Source: Devosia riboflavina (GTDB lineage Bacteria > Pseudomonadota > Alphaproteobacteria > Rhizobiales > Devosiaceae). Taken from it: 64,000 nucleotides of DNA. Numbering within the stretch: the first letter of the stretch is position 1; each line of letters begins with the position of its first letter. Both the position numbers and the translations under genes were made by a program. Positions 17,649 to 24,887 of this stretch are shown here, one piece after another. The DNA is taken from assembly GCF_000743575.1 (NCBI RefSeq), contig NZ_JQGC01000012.1, forward strand, positions 98,654 through 162,653, written 5' to 3'. The notes below the pieces were generated by a model. It was not told where the DNA came from, searched no databases, and saw only the letters and a program-made list of their open reading frames with translations.

Positions 17649-19608
17649 GCTCGACGATCTACTGTTCTTCGAGGAGTTCGATGAGATGAGGACAATCAAG
17701 CAGGCGAAGGACGAACGCACAGTTCAAGAACGTTTGGCCGACCTCGCAGTGGAGCGCAGCCTTCCGAAGCAGGTCCGGAACGCGCTCGCGAAGGGAGACA
17801 GCGGTCACTTGGTGGTCATCGTGCCCTCCATGGAGTGGCAGGAGCCTATCGGTGAAGCGCTTGCCCAACTGGACGACAAGGTGCATCCCGTTTACCCAGG
17901 TACGGCGAAGTCCAGCAAAGATGACCGCAAGGCCGTCAAACACCACATCGAGGTCAATCATATCATGGTTGGCGTGGCCGTGACTCACGGATCGCTTCCA
18001 CCATTGCTGAGAACGGTAGCGTCCATGACGGTGACCATCCCGGCACCTGGCGCGGCGCTCCTGCGTGCTTTCATGAAAAGCATCTGCACAGGTCAGATTC
18101 CCCGCCATCTAGACACCCTCAACGTCGGTGTCCTCGATTTCGACGAGATCTGTTCGGCGTTTACTGTGGGGGCCACTGCCACCTTAGCGGTGGAGAAATT
18201 GAGCCAAGCGATCGCTAATAAGACTGGCATGGCTCGTGAGGGCGAAGTCTTGCCGTCAATGGAAGATGCTGTCGAATTCGGGGATGCTCAACTTTGGGCG
18301 AAGGATCTCAAGATCGATCTGGCAGACGTCGCCGCCGGCAAAATCGGCTGGGCAGACGTGGATCGGGGCATCGTGCTGCACGGTCCGCCTGGAACAGGCA
18401 AGACCACATACGCCCGGTCTTTGGGACAGTTCCTCGGTGTTCCAGTCATCATCGGCAGCATTGCCGAACTTTTCGCCAGTACCACCGGATACCTTGATAC
18501 CGTCATTCGCGCCCAGCGCGACCTGTTCGAGCGAGCTCGAAGTGCCGCCCCTTGTCTGCTTTTCCTAGACGAGCTGGACCAGGTACCCAATCTCGATGCT
18601 ACTGACGCCAAGAATCGCGACTACTGGTCGCCTGTGGTCGCTGACTTCCTGATCGCCCTGGACGGTGCAGTTGGCGACAGAGCCGGCGTCATCGTCGTCG
18701 GAGCGACGAACCGCCTGCACGCGATTTCGCCTGCCATCTTGCGGAACGGGCGTTTGGAAAGGGCAGTTTACTTAGGACCACCAAGCGCGAATGGAGCCTC
18801 GCGCATCCTTCGCCATCACTTGGGACCGGCTCTTCCTGACGCAGATCTCGGTGAGGTTTCTGCCATCTGTGCCAGTCGCTCGATGACCGGCGCAGACATC
18901 ATGGATCTGGTTCGCAGCGCACGCCGGCGTGCCCGCCGAGCCGCAAGAGAGATTTCACTCGAGGACCTCAAGTCTATTCTGATCCCGGACCGGGAAAGAC
19001 CGCCAGATCTGGCTCGACGTATTGCCGTTCACGAGTCTGGGCATGCTCTTCTCGCGGCGCTGCACATGCCCACGAGCTTGACGATGGTTACGATCGAGCC
19101 CGGAGGTGCTGACATCAACAGTGGTGGCCACACCCAGTTGACCACACCTGATAATCAACTCGAAACGGCTGTTGAGCTTGAGAATCGCGTCGAAATGCTC
19201 CTGGCCGGACGGGCTGCCGAGATTCTGATTTTCGGATCACCGAGTTCTGGCTCGGGGGGTTCCTCCTCGAGCGATCTCGCGCTAGCGGTCCGGACGTTGG
19301 CCGTTGCTTACTTGACTCTTGGACTGTTTCCCGGGGGTCCACGGTGGCGCTGCGAACCAGGTGAGGTGATGTTTCACCTCATGCGTGATCCCATTGCCTG
19401 CCATGCCGTGGAGGCTCGGCTAGCCACCCTGGCAGATCGCGCATTGGAAACTCTCGGGGCGAATCGAGCATCTCTCAACATGCTCTCCGATACATTGTTG
19501 ACCAGGAAAACGGTTCACCGGGAGGAAATTCTGGCCATGATCGGCAGCCAACATCAGGTGGAAACACCGTATTCCCCGGCTCAGCAGCATCCCCAAAATG
19601 GTCCGTAG
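17641..19608 (+). CDS. Soluble FtsH-like AAA+ ATPase with M41 peptidase domain
   Basis: 655 residues from ATG 17641. Residues about 1-200 are a unique N-terminal domain with no membrane helices, unlike housekeeping FtsH. The AAA+ module has Walker A GPPGTGKTT (248-256), Walker B LLFLDELD, sensor GATNR and arginine-rich RNGRLERAV. The peptidase has the zinc motif HESGH (464-468) and SSDLALAVRTL with the likely third ligand Asp. It is a cytoplasmic ATP-dependent metalloprotease by family. Its operon position next to TnsA-like genes suggests it remodels or degrades transposition or host proteins, as ClpX does for Mu, but this is inference. Confidence 0.82.
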   Translation: MGKLDDLLFFEEFDEMRTIKQAKDERTVQERLADLAVERSLPKQVRNALAKGDSGHLVVIVPSMEWQEPIGEALAQLDDKVHPVYPGTAKSSKDDRKAVKHHIEVNHIMVGVAVTHGSLPPLLRTVASMTVTIPAPGAALLRAFMKSICTGQIPRHLDTLNVGVLDFDEICSAFTVGATATLAVEKLSQAIANKTGMAREGEVLPSMEDAVEFGDAQLWAKDLKIDLADVAAGKIGWADVDRGIVLHGPPGTGKTTYARSLGQFLGVPVIIGSIAELFASTTGYLDTVIRAQRDLFERARSAAPCLLFLDELDQVPNLDATDAKNRDYWSPVVADFLIALDGAVGDRAGVIVVGATNRLHAISPAILRNGRLERAVYLGPPSANGASRILRHHLGPALPDADLGEVSAICASRSMTGADIMDLVRSARRRARRAAREISLEDLKSILIPDRERPPDLARRIAVHESGHALLAALHMPTSLTMVTIEPGGADINSGGHTQLTTPDNQLETAVELENRVEMLLAGRAAEILIFGSPSSGSGGSSSSDLALAVRTLAVAYLTLGLFPGGPRWRCEPGEVMFHLMRDPIACHAVEARLATLADRALETLGANRASLNMLSDTLLTRKTVHREEILAMIGSQHQVETPYSPAQQHPQNGP

Positions 19609-19960
19609 CGTGATAATTTTGCAACAAAATAACCTGTCGACGGTAATGACTGAGGTTCCCGAATCATCATTTTTCACGGTGTCAACATTGGAGCGGCAAA
19701 TGAGCGCTTTTATCCTCGTCAATGTGCTCGATGCGTCAACAGGCCCGACTAGGACGGTCGAGTCTCCATTCGACAGTTCTGCACACCGACCTCACTTCTT
19801 CTTAACGTAATGGTTTAAGAAACGCGAATAAGGTGGAGTCTGGACTCGATCATTACTCCCCTCTGCCTGGCAGAAAAATGCCGTGGGGGTCTTTTCAAAC
19901 CCGGGTATTTTCGGTGAAGATGGAGACGGATCGGAAAGAGCTTAGCTCTGACAAGATACC
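19609..19960. other. Gene-poor spacer after the AAA+ protease gene
   Basis: About 350 bases of lower GC than the flanks with no convincing gene. A 36-codon frame at 19700-19810 has GGAG six bases before its ATG but no recognisable product. No inverted or tandem repeats of note were seen. Confidence 0.4.
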
Positions 19961-19998
19961 AAAAAATAAAAACGCCCCGGATTTCTCCAGGGCGTTTG
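19961..19998 (-). terminator. Intrinsic terminator of the minus-strand RNA
   Basis: An eight-base stem, AAACGCCC/GGGCGTTT (19970-19977 and 19990-19997). On the minus strand it is followed by TTTATTTTTT. The T-run is on the minus side only, so it ends a leftward transcript, not the AAA+ operon. Confidence 0.8.
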
Positions 19999-20209
19999 AA
20001 CAATCAACGACGCTCCCCCAACAGCCTGCAAGCACGGGGTTCGTCGTCCAAGCACGGTAATGGACCTTTCGGCCCATTGCTAACCGGCTTCACAGCCGAT
20101 CCGCGCATCCGACAGGCCTCGCGGCCCACACAAGCCGGCGAAAGCCGACTGAGACCAATGGACCCAAGGGCCCATTGCCATGGAAACCGGCTTCGCAGCC
20201 GCATCCACG
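19961..20209 (-). ncRNA. Predicted structured RNA of about 250 nt
   Basis: Read on the minus strand, this stretch has a promoter at its start and an intrinsic terminator at its end. Between them lie six hairpins arranged as three repeats of a two-hairpin unit. The first hairpins are CGGCT-GCGA-AGCCG (20188-20201), CGGC-TTTC-GCCG (20136-20147) and CGGCT-GTGA-AGCCG (20085-20098). The second hairpins are AATGGGCC-CTTG-GGTCCATT (20157-20176), GGCC-GCGA-GGCC (20115-20126) and AATGGGCC-GAAA-GGTCCATT (20059-20078). Stems are conserved while loops vary within GNRA or CUUG. A longer stem (ACGACG with CGTCGT, CCCC with GGGG) precedes the terminator. No coding frame is evident. I know no matching RNA family. 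Confidence 0.7.
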
Positions 20210-20215
20210 CTTTGG

Positions 20216-20244
20216 AGTATCTGCTGGACGCAACCAAACGTCAA
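20216..20244 (-). promoter_or_regulatory. Sigma-70 type promoter of the structured RNA
   Basis: On the minus strand TTGACG (20244-20239) and GATACT (20221-20216) are separated by exactly 17 bases, giving a predicted start near 20209. It lies in the leader of the divergent gene at 20274. Confidence 0.6.
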
Positions 20245-20273
20245 GCTTTCTCCGGGCGTGAAAAGGAGAAATC

Positions 20274-20729
20274 ATGCCCAAGCGCACCTCTGAAGCACTC
20301 GCCCCCAGCCAGGCCACCATGCTCCGGAGCAGTTCTCTCTATCACGACTCGTCCGCCGGAAAGGCCGGCTGCAACTTGCTCGTCGATTGCTGTCGTATCG
20401 ATGGCATGGCGCACGGTTCACGGCCTTATCTCGTGGCCGTCATGGACACGACAACCCGCTCGCTCCTCTCTACGGTCATCACGTCGAAAGGACTCATCGC
20501 CAAAAACACCATCCGGGCGATCAAGACCGCGATGGAGTTGAAGGGCGCTGGTGTGGGCGAGGTGTCGATCAACTGCGATTTCCTTGATCCAGCGACGCTC
20601 TGCGCCGGCCTTCCAGGGGCTGCGGCGATCACCATAGCACCGCCCTCCGCAAAGCCGGCGATGCGTAGCTGGGCCGAGCGTCTCCTCATTGAGACCGCCA
20701 GTCCATCGGTCGCCGCTAAGACGCTCTGA
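20274..20729 (+). CDS. Stand-alone RNase H/DDE-like core protein
   Basis: 151 residues from ATG 20274 with a strong AAAAGGAG site. By eye it matches the catalytic core of this element's own TnsB. LLVDCCRIDG corresponds to IIIDHTIVDS, and RPYLVAVMDTTTRSLLSTVI corresponds to RPTLTVAIDVFSRCIVGFLI. Candidate acidic residues are Asp38, Asp102 (INCDF) and Glu135 (SWAERLL), a D-x63-D-x32-E spacing close to DD(35)E. It lacks the N-terminal DNA-binding domains and C-terminal beta barrel of a transposase. It may be a shrunken transposase relic or a distinct small nuclease. It is divergent from the structured RNA. Confidence 0.5.
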   Translation: MPKRTSEALAPSQATMLRSSSLYHDSSAGKAGCNLLVDCCRIDGMAHGSRPYLVAVMDTTTRSLLSTVITSKGLIAKNTIRAIKTAMELKGAGVGEVSINCDFLDPATLCAGLPGAAAITIAPPSAKPAMRSWAERLLIETASPSVAAKTL

Positions 20730-20809
20730 TCGCCCTTTTTCTGTCACCTCGCACCTCGTCAGGATCGGAGCAGCCCCAAGGCTGTACCGTCAATCTGCGG
20801 AGTAATTCC

Positions 20810-21637
20810 GTGTACGTGAACAACAGAGACGCTTTCCAACATTCGGTTCGTCTGCCGCATACCTCCGCCCGCATCGTCATGTCGCCGTCCGGCGGTGCTT
20901 TCCGCACCATCGTAGGTCACGGCTCTATTCGCGCTACCAGCGTCTTCCCTTCTGTAAAGGCAGGATTCAGCATGCCGTGCGAAGCCCAGCACGAACGCAT
21001 GCATGTCAGGATTTGCGAGGCCGACCCCCGCATTGTGGACTATCAGCATCAGCCCCACAGGCTTGAGATCTTCATGAGCAATCGCTCGAAGCCTCTCATT
21101 TATTTTCCGGACGCTATCCGTCAACGCGATGACGGCACGATCGAGGTCATCGAGACCAAGCAGACGCAGCATCAGTTCAAGCGTTCGTCAGCCTACGCCG
21201 ACAAGCTCGACTATGCCGAACAGGTATACGCAACGCTTGGCTGGGCCTTTCTCCGTCTGTCCCAGGACAAGGACTTGGAAATCCGGCCGTTGTGGCCCAA
21301 TGCTCGCATGATCAGCCTCCATAACAAGCGTCGCGTCACCAGCGCAGATCGGTTGCGCTTCATGGAAGCCGCAGAGCGCGAAGGTGGCACGCTTGCGTTC
21401 GGCAAGGCCATCGAAACCCTAGCAGCCAACGGCCTCTATCAACCATGCGACGCGGTCAACCTTTTGCACCGGATGATCGTCGGTCGAGTGGCATTCATCG
21501 ATGTCACTCGCCGTATTCAAACCGATAGCCCCGTCGCCTTGATTGCAGGTCCCGGGCCGGCTTCCGTGCTCCGCTCCCTGCCCAAGCTCTTTGGTCCGAG
21601 CGTCGATATCGATGTGCTGGAGATGGAGGCCATCTGA
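20810..21637 (+). CDS. tnsA: TnsA-type transposon endonuclease
   Basis: 275 residues from GTG 20810 (GGAG upstream). The restriction-endonuclease-like core holds YFPDAIRQRDDGTIEVIETKQ, i.e. the conserved Asp and the Glu-x-Lys that cut the 5' strands at Tn7-like ends. A winged-helix C-terminal domain follows (SADRLRFMEAAEREGGTLAF ... GRVAFIDVTRRI). TnsA works as a heteromeric transposase with TnsB, allowing cut-and-paste rather than cointegrate transposition. The stop codon shares one base with the tnsB start. Confidence 0.88.
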   Translation: MYVNNRDAFQHSVRLPHTSARIVMSPSGGAFRTIVGHGSIRATSVFPSVKAGFSMPCEAQHERMHVRICEADPRIVDYQHQPHRLEIFMSNRSKPLIYFPDAIRQRDDGTIEVIETKQTQHQFKRSSAYADKLDYAEQVYATLGWAFLRLSQDKDLEIRPLWPNARMISLHNKRRVTSADRLRFMEAAEREGGTLAFGKAIETLAANGLYQPCDAVNLLHRMIVGRVAFIDVTRRIQTDSPVALIAGPGPASVLRSLPKLFGPSVDIDVLEMEAI

Positions 21638-23853
21638 TGGGGAAGAGCATCAGTCTCAAGATCAGGACCGACGAGGTCTTTGCATTCCCCGATGGCATGT
21701 ACCGCTTCGTTCGCGAGCTTTCAGGATGCGTCCTGCTCTTGCAGCGGCACGGAACGGACAAGGAAAAGCAGATCACCGAGACCGAGCTGATCGATCAGCT
21801 CGGCCGCGGCGAAGTCATCCGACTGCGTGACCGACGCGATCGCAAAGGCCGCCCTCTGGTCGAAAGCGACGATGTCTCCCCCGATGAGAAGCCAGAAGAA
21901 CTGATGCGAGCAAGAACACTCCTGTTCTATGTCCGCGCCTTCGACGCTGACACATCTGTGGGGCTCGGTGATGTCGGGCTGCAGAAGCTGATGAACCGCA
22001 AACGCAAAGCTGCGTCAGACAAGGGCCTTACCCACACGTTCTCACCGGACACGCTGAGGCGTGCGATCAAGCAGAAGGGTGCGCCGGGGGACCGTCACCT
22101 GAAAGACTTCATCTCCAAACGCGGACGAACGAGCCGGGCCCGGCTCGATCTGACGGTCGAGGACCTGCTGAACAAGGCCGTGAATTTCTATTGGGGGTTG
22201 CGAACTCGCGACAAAAAAGACGCCTGGGCCTTCCTGATTAAGGAGATCAAGGAGGTCAATGCAAAGCGCAAGACCGCTGGTCTGGACAAGCTTATGCCGC
22301 CCAAGGACGCCAGCACGCTCTACCGCCGGATCAAGGCCAGCAACTGCAGGGAGAACCACGCGCTCAAGACCTCGGCGTTTGAGGCCGATCAGGCGTGGAA
22401 GGGTGTCTCTAAACATCTCGACGCAACCGCTCCGGGCGAGCTGATCATCATCGATCATACCATTGTCGATAGTTGGGTTCTTCTCGACGACAATGGGATG
22501 CCGCTGGGACGTCCCACCTTGACCGTTGCCATCGACGTCTTCAGTCGCTGCATTGTCGGGTTTCTTATCAGCGCCGAACCACCTTCCGTCTACTCCATGG
22601 CCACTGTCATCAAACATGTCCTCATGCCGAAGGGCTACGTGAAGACAGAGTATCCTGATATTGAGCGGCCCTATGACTGCTGGATTCTGCCAAACACAAT
22701 CCTCATCGACAACGCCTTCGAGCATGTCTCAGGCAGCCTCAGAGATGCCGCGGAGGACATCGGGTTCGAGATCCACTATGCCCCGATCCATTCACCGGCG
22801 TATAAGGCAATCGGCGAGAAGATCTTCGATACGCTGAACGACTTCTTCCACAAGCTGCCTGCCTCGGTGCCGTACGACGTCACCACGATGAGAAAGGCCA
22901 GGCTTGATCCGCAGCGCGAGAAGCCAGTCTACCATCGGGAAATCGAATACTTCCTGCACCGGTTCATTATTGACCAATATCATTACCGGCCCCACGCTGG
23001 CATCGACGCCATCCCCGCCCGACGTTGGGATGAAGGCATCGAGCGCCACGGGCGCGAGTTTGTCGACGATTTTAACGCATTGGACCAGTTGCTCGGAAAG
23101 GTGGATGAGGCTTCGATCAGCCGTGCCGGCGTCAGGTATCGCAACATGCGCTTCCATGACGCCGAGCTGACGACCAAGATTCTCAACGACATGGTCCGAT
23201 TGCAGCCGATCAAGTCCTTGCCCACCAAAAGCTACGGGCAGGTCAGGGCCAGGGTGAAGATCAAGTACAATCCCGCGGACTGCAGCAAGATCGAAGTCTG
23301 GAACGAAGGCGCCGAGCCCAAGCATTACGTCACGTTGCCCAACGTCGACCAGACCATGACCCGCGGGTTGAGTTTCTGGGCCGCAGATCGAGTGCGTGAA
23401 CACGCCAAGGAACTGGACCTCGAATACTCTACCGAAGAGGAACGCCTCCTGGCGCGCGACAGCCTTCGTCGAGCTTGGGAGGAGCTCGCACAGGTTACGC
23501 CTCGTCGGACCGGTGCCGATGCCCGCCGTGGCATTGCCCAGGAGGCGCCGACCGTTATCGAAGGCGTCGTACGGTTCAGCGAGGCCGAACCGTCTGTCTA
23601 CGGTAACGCCCAGCCGATCGACCTGCCAGCCCAGACCCGCGCCAACTCTTCGCAGAAGCCCGTGAGCACCCTGCGGGGCGGCGAAGCGACCAAGACAAAG
23701 ATCCGAAAGGCCGCAAATAAGCGTGCCGCCGCATCGAACCCTCAGGAGGAAATGCCGAAGCCTGCGGCAAAGCAGGAGAAGGATTTCTTCCTGCCGCCTG
23801 CTGCCAACGCTCCGAAGCGCAATCCCTATGATCTTGACGGAGAATGGAAATGA
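21637..23853 (+). CDS. tnsB: TnsB-type DD(35)E transposase
   Basis: 738 residues. N-terminal helical DNA-binding regions are followed by an rve/DDE core with Asp273 (IIIDHT), Asp358 (ILIDNAFEH) and Glu394 (IGEKIFDTLN), which is exactly 35 residues between the second Asp and the Glu. A Mu-transposase-type C-terminal barrel and a basic Ala/Lys-rich tail complete it; the tail probably contacts TnsC. It binds the terminal repeats and joins 3' ends to target DNA. It overlaps tnsC by ten bases. Confidence 0.93.
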   Translation: MGKSISLKIRTDEVFAFPDGMYRFVRELSGCVLLLQRHGTDKEKQITETELIDQLGRGEVIRLRDRRDRKGRPLVESDDVSPDEKPEELMRARTLLFYVRAFDADTSVGLGDVGLQKLMNRKRKAASDKGLTHTFSPDTLRRAIKQKGAPGDRHLKDFISKRGRTSRARLDLTVEDLLNKAVNFYWGLRTRDKKDAWAFLIKEIKEVNAKRKTAGLDKLMPPKDASTLYRRIKASNCRENHALKTSAFEADQAWKGVSKHLDATAPGELIIIDHTIVDSWVLLDDNGMPLGRPTLTVAIDVFSRCIVGFLISAEPPSVYSMATVIKHVLMPKGYVKTEYPDIERPYDCWILPNTILIDNAFEHVSGSLRDAAEDIGFEIHYAPIHSPAYKAIGEKIFDTLNDFFHKLPASVPYDVTTMRKARLDPQREKPVYHREIEYFLHRFIIDQYHYRPHAGIDAIPARRWDEGIERHGREFVDDFNALDQLLGKVDEASISRAGVRYRNMRFHDAELTTKILNDMVRLQPIKSLPTKSYGQVRARVKIKYNPADCSKIEVWNEGAEPKHYVTLPNVDQTMTRGLSFWAADRVREHAKELDLEYSTEEERLLARDSLRRAWEELAQVTPRRTGADARRGIAQEAPTVIEGVVRFSEAEPSVYGNAQPIDLPAQTRANSSQKPVSTLRGGEATKTKIRKAANKRAAASNPQEEMPKPAAKQEKDFFLPPAANAPKRNPYDLDGEWK

Positions 23854-24887
23854 CGTGGACCCCGGTTCAAGACGAAAAGATGGACTGTTTCGAAGCCATT
23901 CTGGTCGAACATCCCCGCAAAACCCAGTTGCATGCCGCGCTGGGCAACCTGATGCACGAGACGACCCGCGCATCCCGCCGACATGAAGCTCGGGTCGCTG
24001 CCGTTGGTGGCCGGCCCGTAAAGGCTGAGGAACTCTATCTGCTGCCCGTCATCGGCCCCTCGGGCGCGACCAAGACCAAGTCGCTGAGCACCTATGTGGA
24101 TAGCGTGCTTTCCGACCCCGATCTCGATCCGAATGAGATCCCAGTGCTCGTGGTAACGGTGCGAAGTTCCGTGAAATCAACGCGGCATCTGCAGTCTGCA
24201 ATCCTGCTGGCCTTCGGCGATCTGACAGCTGCGCACGAGGTGCTGAATCAGCGCGACTATTCGGAAGCCCGCGTGAACCTTGACTTGCTCGAAAAAGCCC
24301 GGGCCAAGAAGACCCGCATCGTAGTCCTCGACGAATGTCACAGCATGATCCAGAACTCTGGGCCGGTGCTCCTCGACTCCCTTGCAACGGCTCTTAAGAG
24401 CTTTGTGAATGATGGTCTCTTCAGCTTGGTCCTCGTTGGGACCGACAAGGTTAAGCGGCTGCTGCAATTCAACGAGAACCATTCCCGCCAAAAACGTACC
24501 ATCGACTTCGGACCTGCGTCGCTCGACGATCCGGAGGACGTCCAATACTTCATGCAGTTCGTTGGACGCTTCGAAAGAGAGATGCTGAACAAGAAGGTCA
24601 TCGACAAGCCGCTCGACTTGATTGGTGACGTAGCCACGCGTGCCATTGTCTTCGATATGGCTCGTGGCGTGGTGGGGACGGTTGTGCGCATTCTTCGTCT
24701 CGCCCTCGAGCAGTCTTTCGAGGAAAACATGCCGCTGGATTGGTCTCACATCGCCAAGGCCTTCAGGGCCTGGAACCGGGGTCTTGAAACGCCGGGACCA
24801 GACCCTTTTGCCAGCAAAAATGCCTCCAAGGCGACGCAGACTAAACTGGAGGCCATCGAAGCGCTGACAATGGAGGCGGCGCAATGA
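23844..24887 (+). CDS. tnsC: TnsC/TniB-type AAA+ transposition ATPase
   Basis: 347 residues. The P-loop is GPSGATKTKS (around residue 73), and Walker B is IVVLDECHSM (around 155), with TniB-like downstream helices. The ATPase polymerises on target DNA and links the TniQ target selector to the TnsAB transposase. ATG codons at 23844 and 23850 are both possible. Its end overlaps tniQ by four bases, continuing the tnsAB operon. Confidence 0.9.
   Translation: MEMTWTPVQDEKMDCFEAILVEHPRKTQLHAALGNLMHETTRASRRHEARVAAVGGRPVKAEELYLLPVIGPSGATKTKSLSTYVDSVLSDPDLDPNEIPVLVVTVRSSVKSTRHLQSAILLAFGDLTAAHEVLNQRDYSEARVNLDLLEKARAKKTRIVVLDECHSMIQNSGPVLLDSLATALKSFVNDGLFSLVLVGTDKVKRLLQFNENHSRQKRTIDFGPASLDDPEDVQYFMQFVGRFEREMLNKKVIDKPLDLIGDVATRAIVFDMARGVVGTVVRILRLALEQSFEENMPLDWSHIAKAFRAWNRGLETPGPDPFASKNASKATQTKLEAIEALTMEAAQ

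Noticed and set aside
20056..20206. Repeated stem-loops considered as a CRISPR array
   Set aside because: There are only three diverged units with no constant repeat-spacer pattern and no cas genes; the pattern fits one structured RNA instead.
22792..23973. A 393-codon minus-strand frame across tnsB and tnsC
   Set aside because: It is antisense to well-supported transposase genes and has no recognisable domain.
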